Positions 36,431 to 45,419 of a stretch of 64,000 nucleotides of DNA are shown here, one piece after another. The stretch's first letter is position 1. Each line of letters starts with the position of its first letter. The DNA is taken from positions 17,308-81,307 of the forward strand of contig RPSH01000017.1 of the NCBI GenBank assembly GCA_003946805.1, read 5' to 3'. This stretch comes from Bacillus sp. 2B10. GTDB lineage: Bacteria; Pseudomonadota; Alphaproteobacteria; Sphingomonadales; Sphingomonadaceae. A model generated the notes under the pieces. The model worked only from the letters and a program-made list of their open reading frames with translations, was not told the DNA's origin and searched no databases. The position numbers and the translations under genes were made by a program.

Positions 36431-36521
36431 CGGGAGTCGGGCGGACGATGCCGTCGCCAACCCGGTCAGGTCCGGAAGGAAGCAGCCGCAACGATTTCGC
36501 AGCGGGTCGTCCGGCTCCCAC
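36431..36521 (+). ncRNA. ffs: Signal recognition particle RNA (4.5S type)
   Basis: The universally conserved SRP apical segment GGTCAGGTCCGGAAGGAAGC is present at about 36464-36483. The outer helix forms from GGGAGTCGG...CGGACGA on the left and TCGTCCGGCTCCC on the right, bounding an RNA of about 90 bases. It binds Ffh to target proteins to the membrane. It lies just before the convergent serine hydrolase stop. Exact ends are estimated from the helix. Confidence 0.92.
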
Positions 36522-36523
36522 CC

Positions 36524-37855
36524 TCAACGCGGCGCGGCAAGTTCCAGCGCGCGACCCATCAGTCCGGTGAACCGCAGCGTGTCGACGTCCCTTGCCGGAT
36601 CGTTGACCCCGCCCGCCAGCGCATGCCACGTCCCGTCCTTGCCCTGTAGCAGGAACGCCATCGTCAGCACGCCGGGCTCCGAACCGCCCTTGTAGCCGAC
36701 ATAGCGCCAGCCGCCGGTCGCATCGGGCAAGCCTGGGTTCTTCGACAGGATCGCGCGCAGATCGGCACCCGCCGCCCCGTCCATATGCCGGCGCAGCCAG
36801 TCCAGCGCACGGATCAGGTCGTTCGGGCTGGCGAACCATTCCAGTTCGGCGATGCGCAGCGGCGTGCCGTTCTGAAACAACGTCGCGGGTATCGCGGCGA
36901 TCGGGGTATCGCGGACCGTCCCGTCGAGGAACGCGCGTCGCGCCGCCGGCGGCAGCGCCAGATACCGCGCGCCCAGCGCGCCGCCGTCCACGCCCTTCAG
37001 CTTGAACAATTCCAGCGCTCCCAGAAACGGGACGTTGCGCGGTGCCCCGTCGGTGAAACCGACGACGGGCAGCATCGCCTCGACCTTTTGCCGCCCGAGA
37101 TGGAACAGCAGGATGTCGGTCGCGCTGTTGTCGCTGACCGAGATCATCCGCTCCGCCAGCGCGCGAAGCGGGATGCGCGTGCCCTTTGGCTGTTGCGCAT
37201 AGCCCCCGCCGGGCAGCGCCGACCCGTCCAGCGTCACGACATCGCTCCACTTGCGCTCCCCCGCCTCGATCGAGCGGACGAGTTCGGCGAGGATGACGAG
37301 CTTGAACGCAGAGCCGATCGCGATCGGGGTCGTCGCTGCCCGCGACGCCGATAGCTTCGGCGCGGCATCGCCCAGTCGCGCCAGCGCGAACACGGTGGTT
37401 CCCGGCAGCGTCGCCAGCTGTTCGATCACCCCGTCGATCGTCGCCGCGCGGGGGCCGCGGGGTTCGGCGCCTTTGAACAGCAATCCGGTGATCTGGTACG
37501 GCGCGTCCCCGGCGATCACGATATCCGCGTTCATGACACCGCGTTCGAAGCCGATCTTCAACGTGGCGTGCAGCGGGTTCGTGGGCTCCAGTTGTTCGAT
37601 CCGCGTCGGCTGGCCGAGCGCGGCGATGACCTGTGCGGTCAGCCTGTCGAACTGCGCCTTGGGTATCGCCGCGCGGAACGACGGGGCGAACAAGGTCTCA
37701 TACTCGCCGGTGCCGCGCAGCAGGGCGACCAGCGCATCCGATTGTCGGACGATCATCGGCGTGGGGGTGGTAACCGACGTCACCGCTGCCGGCGGTGGCG
37801 TGGCAGGCGCCGCCGCCTGCAACATCAAGGCGATCATGCCCGTCGCGATACCCAT
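36524..37855 (-). CDS. Class A beta-lactamase-like serine hydrolase
   Basis: A 443-residue protein. The N terminus (GIATGMIALMLQAAA) is a likely signal peptide, followed by an NTF2-like domain (about 40-130) and a class A beta-lactamase-type domain. The active-site set is complete: SAFK (S182, K185), SDN (241-243) and KGG (389-391). A clear ExxxN omega-loop glutamate is not obvious, so it may be a DD-peptidase or esterase-like relative rather than a true beta-lactamase. It converges with the SRP RNA gene. Confidence 0.85.
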   Translation of the reverse strand: MGIATGMIALMLQAAAPATPPPAAVTSVTTPTPMIVRQSDALVALLRGTGEYETLFAPSFRAAIPKAQFDRLTAQVIAALGQPTRIEQLEPTNPLHATLKIGFERGVMNADIVIAGDAPYQITGLLFKGAEPRGPRAATIDGVIEQLATLPGTTVFALARLGDAAPKLSASRAATTPIAIGSAFKLVILAELVRSIEAGERKWSDVVTLDGSALPGGGYAQQPKGTRIPLRALAERMISVSDNSATDILLFHLGRQKVEAMLPVVGFTDGAPRNVPFLGALELFKLKGVDGGALGARYLALPPAARRAFLDGTVRDTPIAAIPATLFQNGTPLRIAELEWFASPNDLIRALDWLRRHMDGAAGADLRAILSKNPGLPDATGGWRYVGYKGGSEPGVLTMAFLLQGKDGTWHALAGGVNDPARDVDTLRFTGLMGRALELAAPR

Positions 37856-37918
37856 TCCATATCCCCCTCGATCCCGTGCAAGATCATGGAAGGCGGGGCG
37901 AAAAGGGTCAATCGGCGA

Positions 37919-39898
37919 TCAGGCGTCGATCACCTCGTCGTCCAGCCGCGCCGCATTTTCCTGGATGAAGGCGAAGCGGTGCGCCGGGTTGGTTCCCATC
38001 AGCCGGTCGACCAGATCCTTCACCGCCGCACGCTCCTCATATTCCTGCGGCAGGGTGATGCGGATCATGCTGCGGGTTTTTGGGTCCATCGTCGTTTCGC
38101 GCAGCTGGCCGGGGTTCATCTCGCCCAGCCCCTTGAAGCGGCCGACCTCGACCTTCTTGCCCTTGAACGCGGTGCGTTCCAGCTCGGCGCGGTGGGCGTC
38201 GTCGCGCGCATAAAGCGACTTGGCACCGACGGTCAGGCGATAGAGCGGCGGCTGCGCCAGATACAGGTGCCCGCGCCGGACGATGTCGGGCATCTCCTGA
38301 AAGAAGAACGTCATCAGCAGCGTGGCGATATGCGCGCCGTCGACATCGGCGTCGGTCATGATGACGATGCGTTCGTAGCGCAGCGCGTCGGGCTGGCAGT
38401 CCTTGCGCGTGCCGCACCCCATGGCGAGGACCAGGTCAGCGATCTCCTGATTGGCCAGGATCTTGGCACTGGTCGCCGAGGCGACGTTCAGAATCTTGCC
38501 GCGGATCGGCAGGATTGCCTGCGTCTTGCGGTCGCGCGCCTGCTTGGCCGAACCGCCCGCCGAATCGCCCTCGACGATGAACAGTTCGGTGCCGGCGGGA
38601 TCGTCGGAGGCGCAGTCGGTCAGCTTGCCGGGCAGGCGCAGCTTGCGCGACGAGGTGGCGGTCTTGCGCTTGACCTCGCGCTCGGCCTTGCGGCGCAGGC
38701 GTTCGTCCATCCGGTCCAGCACCAGCCCGAGCAGCGCCTTGCCCCGCTCCATATTGTGGCTGAGGAAATGGTCGAAATGGTCGCGCACCGCCTTTTCGAC
38801 GAGACTGGCGGCCTCGACGCTGGTCAGGCGGTCCTTGGTCTGGCTCTGGAACTGCGGGTCGCGGATGAAGACCGACAGCATCAGCTCGCACCCGACGGTG
38901 ACGTCGTCGGCGGACATGTCCTTCGCGCGCTTGTTGCCGACCAGATCGGCGAAGCCGCGCAGGCCCCGGACCAGCGCCTGCCGCAACCCCTGTTCGTGCG
39001 TGCCGCCATCGGGGGTAGGGATGGTGTTGCAGTAATAGCTGTAGCTGCCGTCGCTCCACAGCGGCCATGCCACCGCCCATTCGACGCGGCCCTGATCCCC
39101 CGGAAAGTCCTGCGTGCCGGTGAAGAAATCGGCGGTGGCGCATTCGCGGCCGCCGATCTGTTCGCGCAAATGGTCGGCAAGGCCGCCGGGGAACTGGAAC
39201 ACCGCTTCGGCGGGGACGTCGCTGCCCTCGACCAGTTCGGGCGCGCATTTCCAGCGGATCTCGACGCCGGCGAACAGATAGGCCTTCGATCGCACCAGCT
39301 TGTGCAGGCGCGCCGGCTTGAACTGGAGATCCGCGAATATCTCCGCGTCGGGGGTGAACGCGACCAGCGTGCCGCGCCGGTTGGGGGCGGCGCCGACATG
39401 TTCGAGCGGGCCGATCGTCTGCCCCTGCGAGAAACGCTGGCGATACAGTTGCCGGTCGCGCGCGACCTCGACCACCGTATCGACCGACAACGCGTTGACG
39501 ACCGAGATGCCGACGCCGTGCAGGCCGCCCGACGTCGCATAGGCCTTCCCCGCGAACTTGCCGCCCGAATGGAGCGTCGACAGGATGACCTCCAGCGCCG
39601 ACTTGTCGGGAAATTTCGGGTGCGGATCGACCGGAATGCCGCGGCCATTGTCGATGATGGTCAGGCGGTTGCCGACGTCCAGCTGCACCTCGATCCGGGT
39701 CGCATGGCCGGCGACCGCCTCGTCCATCGCGTTGTCGAGCACCTCGGCGGCAAGGTGGTGCAGCGCGCGCTCGTCGGTGCCGCCGATATACATGCCCGGC
39801 CGGCGACGCACCGGCTCCAGCCCCTCCAGCACTTCGATCGACGATGCGTCATAGGCGGGCGTGGCGGGGATATTCGCTTCGAACAGATTGTCGGCCAT
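37919..39898 (-). CDS. parE: DNA topoisomerase IV subunit B
   Basis: A 659-residue GHKL ATPase subunit that, with ParC, decatenates daughter chromosomes. In order: EVLDNAMDEAVAGHA and DNGRGIPV (ATP site), GGLHGVGISVVNALS, the transducer domain, the Toprim EGDSAGGSAKQARDR with IMTDADVDGAHI, and the C-terminal FKGLGEMNPGQL. The presence of KFPDKSALEVILSTLHSGGK and the short length point to ParE rather than GyrB. The start at 39898 (MADNLFEANIP) is chosen; the frame continues upstream as a shadow of the outer-membrane gene. Confidence 0.93.
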   Translation of the reverse strand: MADNLFEANIPATPAYDASSIEVLEGLEPVRRRPGMYIGGTDERALHHLAAEVLDNAMDEAVAGHATRIEVQLDVGNRLTIIDNGRGIPVDPHPKFPDKSALEVILSTLHSGGKFAGKAYATSGGLHGVGISVVNALSVDTVVEVARDRQLYRQRFSQGQTIGPLEHVGAAPNRRGTLVAFTPDAEIFADLQFKPARLHKLVRSKAYLFAGVEIRWKCAPELVEGSDVPAEAVFQFPGGLADHLREQIGGRECATADFFTGTQDFPGDQGRVEWAVAWPLWSDGSYSYYCNTIPTPDGGTHEQGLRQALVRGLRGFADLVGNKRAKDMSADDVTVGCELMLSVFIRDPQFQSQTKDRLTSVEAASLVEKAVRDHFDHFLSHNMERGKALLGLVLDRMDERLRRKAEREVKRKTATSSRKLRLPGKLTDCASDDPAGTELFIVEGDSAGGSAKQARDRKTQAILPIRGKILNVASATSAKILANQEIADLVLAMGCGTRKDCQPDALRYERIVIMTDADVDGAHIATLLMTFFFQEMPDIVRRGHLYLAQPPLYRLTVGAKSLYARDDAHRAELERTAFKGKKVEVGRFKGLGEMNPGQLRETTMDPKTRSMIRITLPQEYEERAAVKDLVDRLMGTNPAHRFAFIQENAARLDDEVIDA

Positions 39899-40054
39899 GC
39901 CCGCGCTATAGAACGAAACGGGACTGTCCGCAAAGCACGCGACGCGGGGCCGGCCTCGCCGGATTCCTGGCCGATGCCAAAATTTATGCTGCATCGCGGA
40001 GCGCTCACGGCGCTCGCCCGTTCGACCCGGCAACAACGGTGGAAGGTGTATCGT

Positions 40055-40798
40055 ATGCGGTTGCGGGTGCTGGCGGCGATGGCGACGAGCATGGTGGCGA
40101 CCTCGTCCTTCGCGCAGGACCGGATGTGGCGCGGGGGCTATGCCGGGATCAGCGCCGGGCTCGATTTCGCACACGAGGAACGCGAGGCGCCGTTGCAGCG
40201 CGATACCGACCTCGACGGCATTTTCGCCGACACCGGCCGGACGACGTTCGCCGCCATGGCGTGCAGCGGCCGCACGGCATCCGCGCCCGTCGGCTGCCGG
40301 CGCGACAGCGAGCGCTCCGGCTATGGCGGGCATGTGGGGTACGATCTCCAGTTCGGCGATGTCGTGGTCGGCGCGGTGGGCGAATTCGGCCGCAGCAATA
40401 TCGGCGAGCGGAACGCCGGGAACGACCGGGCGGCGCTGCGCCAGCGTATCGTGCGGTCGATGGACTGGAGTACGCAGGGGCGGCTGCGTGCCGGCTATGC
40501 GCTGGGCGACACGCTGCCCTACGTCACCGGGGGTGCGGCCATGGCCCGGATCGATCGCGGGCCGGCGACGGATCGGGCGGGCGATCATGACCGGAGCAAT
40601 GGCTGGGGCTGGACCGCGGGGGCCGGGCTCGATCAACGGGTGTCGGAGCGGTTCTCGATCGGCCTGCTCTATACCTTCACCAGCGTGACCGACCGGTCGC
40701 GTTCCGCGGGCGAGCGTCTTCCGCTTGCCGACGTAACCCCCGGCGATCGCCGGTTCGACTGGCACAGCGCGCGCGTCCGGGCGAACTTCCGCTTCTGA
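40055..40798 (+). CDS. Outer membrane beta-barrel protein
   Basis: A protein of 247 residues with a signal peptide (MRLRVLAAMATSMVATSSFA, cleavage before QDR). The mature part shows the eight-strand barrel pattern of OmpA-like porins: RGGYAGISAGLDFAHE, GYGGHVGYDLQFGDVVVGAV, TQGRLRAGYALGDTLPYVTGG and a final strand ending ARVRANFRF with C-terminal phenylalanine for BAM recognition. An insertion of about 40 residues with two cysteines follows the first strand. The ATG at 40055 follows GGAAGG. Confidence 0.87.
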   Translation: MRLRVLAAMATSMVATSSFAQDRMWRGGYAGISAGLDFAHEEREAPLQRDTDLDGIFADTGRTTFAAMACSGRTASAPVGCRRDSERSGYGGHVGYDLQFGDVVVGAVGEFGRSNIGERNAGNDRAALRQRIVRSMDWSTQGRLRAGYALGDTLPYVTGGAAMARIDRGPATDRAGDHDRSNGWGWTAGAGLDQRVSERFSIGLLYTFTSVTDRSRSAGERLPLADVTPGDRRFDWHSARVRANFRF

Positions 40799-40811
40799 CG
40801 CACCGACGAAA

Positions 40812-40840
40812 AAGCCGCCCCGTCGCGAACGGAGCGGCTT
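40812..40840 (-). terminator. Intrinsic terminator of gcrA
   Basis: The stem GCCGC-CCGT pairs with ACGG-GCGGC around a short loop. On the minus strand it is followed by TTTTTC. It lies in the 48-base gap between convergent genes, and may also stop transcripts from the outer-membrane gene. Confidence 0.75.
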
Positions 40841-40846
40841 CGGACA

Positions 40847-41599
40847 TCAGCGGACGCGCGGGCCGCCATAGGGGAGCGGCGGCGGCGGGCGCCGGTCGCG
40901 GCGCGGCAACTGCGCCTGATAGGCATGGCCGCAATGGTCGACGCAATAGGGGAAACCGGGGTTCACCTTGTCGCCGCAGAAATGGAAATCGGGTTCGCCC
41001 GGATGGCCGATCGGCCATTTGCAGATGCGGTCGTTCAGGTCGAGCAACGTGGTCTTGCCCGCGATCGCATCGCTCGGCCGTGCCGGCACGAGGCGGCGCG
41101 GCGGGGCGGGGGTCAGCGGGGCGCTCTGTTCGCCGGGGTTCTGGCGCAGGAAGCCACCGGGGCCGACCGAGCGCATCACCGGTTCGGCACGACGCGGCGC
41201 TGCAACCGGGGCGTCTTCCTCTTCCTCGTCGTCCTCAACCGCGTCGGCCTGTTCTTCCTCGGGCAACGGGGTGAAGGGATCGTCCTCGACCGGCGCGGCT
41301 GCAACCGGTTCGGGGGCAGGCGCAGGTTCGGGGGCCGGCTTTGGCGCGGGCGGCGGCGGCGGTGGTGCGGCGACGACCGGCGCGGGTTCGGGTGCTGCGG
41401 GCTTCGGCGCGGGTGCTGCCGCCTTGGCCGCATCGTTCGACCGCACCGGCGACGGACGCGATTGCAGGCCCAGGCGATGCGCCTTGCCGATCACCGCGTT
41501 GCGGCTGATCCCGCCCAGTTCCTCGGCGATCTGGCTGGCGGTCATCCCCGATTCCCACATCTTGGCCAGCGTCGCGATGCGTTCTTCGGTCCAGCTCAT
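40847..41599 (-). CDS. gcrA: GcrA family cell cycle regulator
   Basis: A 250-residue protein. The N terminus MSWTEERIATLAKMWESGMT followed by ASQIAEELGGISRNAVIGKA is the GcrA DNA-binding domain, which with sigma-70 activates genes whose promoters carry methylated GANTC. The C terminus carries the conserved ICKWPIGHPGEPDFHFCGD and PYCVDHC. Between them is a long Pro/Ala- and Glu/Asp-rich linker (about 57-140), making the protein clearly longer than the roughly 170 residues of Caulobacter GcrA. It has its own terminator. Confidence 0.95.
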   Translation of the reverse strand: MSWTEERIATLAKMWESGMTASQIAEELGGISRNAVIGKAHRLGLQSRPSPVRSNDAAKAAAPAPKPAAPEPAPVVAAPPPPPPAPKPAPEPAPAPEPVAAAPVEDDPFTPLPEEEQADAVEDDEEEEDAPVAAPRRAEPVMRSVGPGGFLRQNPGEQSAPLTPAPPRRLVPARPSDAIAGKTTLLDLNDRICKWPIGHPGEPDFHFCGDKVNPGFPYCVDHCGHAYQAQLPRRDRRPPPPLPYGGPRVR

Positions 41600-41684
41600 G
41601 CCCGTCTTCGTCCTTCAATTCGCCCGTGCGCGCCGCGACCATCGTCCTTGCCGCCGCGCGCGCCAGCGATTAGGCGACACAGCC

Positions 41685-42521
41685 ATGCAGGAACAATCCC
41701 CGTTACGCGCGAAAATCACTATCGCCGACCCCGGCGTACCGGTCATCCGGAACGTGAACTGGGGTGGACTGCGCACGCTCTATATCAAGGAGGTGCGCCG
41801 GTTCTTCAAGGTGCAGCTGCAGACGATCTGGGCGCCGGCGGTCACGACGCTGCTGTTCCTCGTCATCTTTTCGGTGGCGATGGGCGGGGCGGGGCGCACC
41901 GTGCTGGGCGTGCCGTTCCCCGATTTCGTGGCGCCGGGGCTGATCGCGATGGCGATGCTCAACAACGCCTTCGCCAATTCCAGCTTCGCGCTGCTGGTCG
42001 GCAAGATCCAGGGAACGGTGGTCGATTACCTGATGCCGCCGCTGTCGACCGGCGAGCTGCTGGCCGCGCTGGTCGGCGGGGCGGTGACGCGCGCGTTCCT
42101 CGTTGGCATCGTGCTGTGGGGGGCAATGCTGCTCTATCCCGGCGTCCATGTCATGCCGCGCCATCCCGGCGCCGTCTTGTGGTTCGGACTGTTCGGATCG
42201 ACCTTCCTCGCGCTGGCCGGCGTCATGACGTCGATCTGGGCGGAAAAGTTCGACCATGCGGCCGCGATCACCAATTTCGTGATCGGCCCGCTGACGCTGC
42301 TGTCGGGCACCTTCTATTCGGTCGAGGCGCTGACCCCGCTGTTCCGGTCGATCAGCCACCTTAACCCGTTCTTCTACATCATCTCCGGCTTCCGCTACGG
42401 CTTCCTAGAACGCGCCGATTCGCCGGTGCTGGTGGGCGGCGCCGTCATCCTCGCGGCCGACATCGCGATGGCGATCGGCTGCTATGCGCTGCTGCGCTCG
42501 GGATGGAAGCTCAAGAATTGA
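41685..42521 (+). CDS. ABC-2 type transporter permease
   Basis: A 278-residue membrane protein with six hydrophobic segments in the ABC-2 layout: GLRTLYIKEVRRFFKVQLQT before the first helix, PGLIAMAMLNNAFANSSFAL, FLALAGVMTSIWAEKFDHAA, and GPLTLLSGTFYSVEALTPLF with LNPFFYIISGFRYGF. It resembles YadH/NodJ-type exporters. No ATPase gene is adjacent, so its partner must be elsewhere. The substrate is unknown. A terminator follows. Confidence 0.9.
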   Translation: MQEQSPLRAKITIADPGVPVIRNVNWGGLRTLYIKEVRRFFKVQLQTIWAPAVTTLLFLVIFSVAMGGAGRTVLGVPFPDFVAPGLIAMAMLNNAFANSSFALLVGKIQGTVVDYLMPPLSTGELLAALVGGAVTRAFLVGIVLWGAMLLYPGVHVMPRHPGAVLWFGLFGSTFLALAGVMTSIWAEKFDHAAAITNFVIGPLTLLSGTFYSVEALTPLFRSISHLNPFFYIISGFRYGFLERADSPVLVGGAVILAADIAMAIGCYALLRSGWKLKN

Positions 42522-42554
42522 CGGCACGGCATCGGGGGCGGTACAGCGCCGCTC

Positions 42555-42585
42555 CGGGCGGCCCGCTTGGCCGCCCGTTTGCGTT
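42555..42585 (+). terminator. Intrinsic terminator after the ABC permease gene
   Basis: A perfect 9-bp stem CGGGCGGCC / GGCCGCCCG with loop CGCTT is followed by TTTGCGTTTT. It separates the permease gene from argD. Confidence 0.85.
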
Positions 42586-42618
42586 TTGAACGCCGTTATT
42601 TCTCAAAGGAGCAGTTCG

Positions 42619-43809
42619 ATGACGACCCCCGCGCTCATGCCCGTCTATCCACGGTGCGGCGTGCGTCCGGTCCGAGGCGAGGGCTGCTACCTGTATGGTG
42701 AGGACGGCACGCAGTATCTCGACTTCGCCGCCGGCATCGCCGTGAATGCGCTGGGCCATGGCCATCCGCACCTGACCAGGGCGATCCAGGAACAGGCCGC
42801 GACGCTGATGCATGTCAGCAACCTGTACGGTAGCCCGCAGGGCGAGGCGCTGGCGCAGCGGATCGTCGACAACAGCTTTGCCGACACGGTGTTCTTCACC
42901 AATTCGGGTGCCGAGGCGGTCGAATGCGCGATCAAGACCGCGCGCCGCTACCATTTTGCCAACGGCAATCCGCAGCGGCACACGCTCATCACCTTCAACC
43001 AGGCGTTCCACGGGCGGACGCTCGGCACGATCTCGGCCACCAATCAGGCCAAGATGCGCGACGGGTTCGAACCGCTGCTGCCCGGGTTCAGATATGCCGA
43101 GTTCAACGACCTCGACGGCGCGCTGGCGCTGATCGACGACAGCACCGCCGGGTTCCTGGTCGAACCGGTGCAGGGCGAGGGCGGCCTGCGCACCGCGACG
43201 CCCGAGTTCCTGACGGGCCTGCGCAAGGCGTGCGACGAACGCGGCCTGTTGCTGGTGCTCGACGAGGTCCAGTGCGGCTATGGCCGGACCGGCACGCTGT
43301 TCGCGCACGAACAATATGGCGTGACGCCCGATATCGTCGCGGCGGCAAAGGGCATCGGCGGCGGCTTTCCGTTCGGTGCGTGCCTCGCCACCGGGGAAGC
43401 GGCCAAGGGCATGGTGTTCGGCACCCACGGATCGACCTATGGCGGCAATCCGCTGGCGATGGCGGCGGGGCAGGCGGTGCTCGATGTGATGCTCGAACCC
43501 GCGTTCTTCGCCCATGTGAAGGCGATGGGCGACCGGCTGCGTTCCAGCCTCGAACAGATGATCCCGAACCACGACCATCTTTTTCAGGAAGTACGCGGCA
43601 TGGGGCTGATGCTTGGGCTCAAGCTCAAGTCGGACAGCCGCCGCTTCGTCGCCCATCTGCGCGACCAGCATCAGCTGCTGACGGTTGCGGCGGGCGACAA
43701 CGTCGTCCGCGTCCTGCCGCCGCTGGTGATCGACGAAAGCCATATCGCGCAAGCGGTGGAGAAGCTGTCGGCCGCCGCGCGGGTCTACGTGCCGGTCGCC
43801 GACGATTGA
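42619..43809 (+). CDS. argD: Acetylornithine aminotransferase
   Basis: A 396-residue class III PLP aminotransferase. Visible are [72 protein letters not shown] and the PLP lysine in [15 protein letters not shown]. Pairing with argF supports arginine synthesis (N-acetylornithine with 2-oxoglutarate); it may also act on succinyldiaminopimelate. The start at 42619 follows AAAGGAG. A repeat of about 140 bases separates it from argF. Confidence 0.94.
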   Translation: MTTPALMPVYPRCGVRPVRGEGCYLYGEDGTQYLDFAAGIAVNALGHGHPHLTRAIQEQAATLMHVSNLYGSPQGEALAQRIVDNSFADTVFFTNSGAEAVECAIKTARRYHFANGNPQRHTLITFNQAFHGRTLGTISATNQAKMRDGFEPLLPGFRYAEFNDLDGALALIDDSTAGFLVEPVQGEGGLRTATPEFLTGLRKACDERGLLLVLDEVQCGYGRTGTLFAHEQYGVTPDIVAAAKGIGGGFPFGACLATGEAAKGMVFGTHGSTYGGNPLAMAAGQAVLDVMLEPAFFAHVKAMGDRLRSSLEQMIPNHDHLFQEVRGMGLMLGLKLKSDSRRFVAHLRDQHQLLTVAAGDNVVRVLPPLVIDESHIAQAVEKLSAAARVYVPVADD

Positions 43810-43814
43810 TAGAA

Positions 43815-43949
43815 ACTCCTCCCCGGTACGGGGAGGGGGACCATGCAAAGCATGGTGGAGGGGGATTGCCCCGAAGCGCGGCGTTGGTGGAGAACCCCCT
43901 CCACCGTCCTGCGGACGGTCCCCCTCCCCGTGAAGGGGAGGATTTACCC
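43815..43949. repeat. Large inverted repeat between argD and argF
   Basis: The left arm CTCCTCCCCGGTACGGGGAG, with GGTGGAGGGG further in, pairs with CCCCTCCACCGTCC and CCCCTCCCCGTGAAGGGGAG on the right. A half copy of the same repeat starts at the right edge of the window (from 63955). Transcription probably crosses it to reach argF. Confidence 0.8.
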
Positions 43950-43952
43950 ACA

Positions 43953-44870
43953 ATGCGCCATTTCCTCGATCTCGCCTCGGCCGGTGCCGACGGCATCGCC
44001 GCCATCCTCAACGACGCGCTCGACGCGAAGGCCGCGCGGAAGGGTTGGCCGAAGGGCCGCGCCGATGCCGATGCGTCGCTCGCCGGCCATACGCTGGCCT
44101 GCGTGTTCGAGAAATCGTCGACCCGTACCCGCGTCTCGTTCGACATGGCGATGCGTCAGCTGGGTGGATCGGCGCTGGTGCTCGACGCGGGCACGACGCA
44201 GCTCGGCCGCGGCGAGACGATCGCCGATACCGCCCGCGTCCTGTCGGGCTATTGCGATGCGATCATGGTGCGGACCGACGATCCGGCCAAGCTGGGCGAA
44301 ATGGTCCGCTACAGTTCGGTCCCGGTCATCAACGGCCTGACCGACCATTCGCACCCGTGCCAGATCGTCGCCGACCTGCTGACGGTGATCGAGGCGGGCA
44401 AGGCGTTGCCCGGCACGAAATGGGCGTGGCTGGGCGACGGCAACAACGTGCTGCATTCGATCGTCGAGGCGGGAGCATTGATGGGTTTCGACGTCGTCGC
44501 CGCCTGTCCCGAAGGCTATGATCCCGCGCCCGGGGTGCTGTCGGCGGCGGGCGCGCGCGCGACGATCACCCGCGATCCGGTCGCCGCGGTGCGCGATGCC
44601 GATGTCGTCGTCACCGACACGTGGATATCGATGGGGCAGGCGCATGCCGAACAGAAGCTGGCGGCGATGGCGCCATATCAGGTCGACGCTGCGCTGATGG
44701 CGCAGGCGAAGTCCGACGCGGTGTTCCTGCACTGCCTGCCCGCGCACCGCGGCGAGGAGGTGACGCCCGAGGTGATCGACGGACCGCAGTCGCACATCTG
44801 GCCCGAGGCGGAGAACCGGCTGCATGCGCAGAAGGCGATCCTGCGCTGGTGCTTCGGCCTGGTCGGCTAA
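43953..44870 (+). CDS. argF: Ornithine carbamoyltransferase
   Basis: A 305-residue enzyme that makes citrulline from ornithine and carbamoyl phosphate. The carbamoyl phosphate loop [11 protein letters not shown] is at about residues 54-64, followed by [13 protein letters not shown], the ornithine-side [23 protein letters not shown] and [15 protein letters not shown]. The start at 43953 follows GGGGAGGA. Downstream lies a repeat-rich gap before hslO. Confidence 0.96.
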   Translation: MRHFLDLASAGADGIAAILNDALDAKAARKGWPKGRADADASLAGHTLACVFEKSSTRTRVSFDMAMRQLGGSALVLDAGTTQLGRGETIADTARVLSGYCDAIMVRTDDPAKLGEMVRYSSVPVINGLTDHSHPCQIVADLLTVIEAGKALPGTKWAWLGDGNNVLHSIVEAGALMGFDVVAACPEGYDPAPGVLSAAGARATITRDPVAAVRDADVVVTDTWISMGQAHAEQKLAAMAPYQVDAALMAQAKSDAVFLHCLPAHRGEEVTPEVIDGPQSHIWPEAENRLHAQKAILRWCFGLVG

Positions 44871-44913
44871 GGCCGGTCGTCGTCCACGGGCGTATTGTTA
44901 CCCCGGGCGTGAC

Positions 44914-45203
44914 CGAGACCTCTGCGAAAGTCTCTAATCTGCCCATAAAGTGCATTGTACCCCCGCGCAGGCGGGGGGCAGAGCCAAGTATAAAACAACG
45001 GCTTGCGCTTGTGCCCCTGGACCCCCGCCTGCGCGGGGGTACGCTGGATCTGGTGCCGAACGTCGGCGCGCCGGCTCCTTGGACCCCCGCCTGCGCGGGG
45101 GGTACAGAAGAAGGCGAGGAATCGAAACCTTTTGCAGAGGTCTCGCCTTCGCCGGGGTACTGCGAGGAGTTGGCTCTGTTCGCGACTTTCGCAGAGGTCG
45201 CGA
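44914..45203. repeat. Nested palindromic repeat, longer copy of the 35.7 kb element
   Basis: The outer arm CGAGACCTCTGCGAAAGTCT (44914-44933) is identical to the left arm at 35662. An inverted partner TTTTGCAGAGGTCTCG ends at 45145 and a third partial arm GACTTTCGCAGAGGTCGCG lies at 45184-45202. The inner GC-rich arms occur three times (near 44950, 45025 and 45085). The gap between argF and hslO (about 550 bases) holds this element; I see no gene in it. From 45204 to 45419 nothing distinct is visible. Confidence 0.8.
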
Positions 45204-45419
45204 AGTCACCCGGGTGACGGGCGGGGCGGATCGTTCGACCGGAACCGCCCGTGGTCGCCAGGAACGACGGAATGTCGATCGCCTCCGGGCTGACCACCGC
45301 GACTGCACTACATTTCGCAACCGCAACGTAGCGCAAAGCGCTTGCGGAATCCGGTGCGGGCTACCATGTGAGTGATCGATCACAGTTTGGCCGTTTCGGC
45401 CGGGCCATGGGAGCTTCGC

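Noticed and set aside
37568..40054. Upstream part of the frame that ends in the outer-membrane protein
   Set aside because: It is antisense to the serine hydrolase end and parE; a signal peptide and ribosome binding site place the true start at 40055.
39899..40765. N-terminal extension of the parE frame
   Set aside because: It overlaps the outer-membrane gene on the other strand, and ParE homologues begin at MADNLFE.
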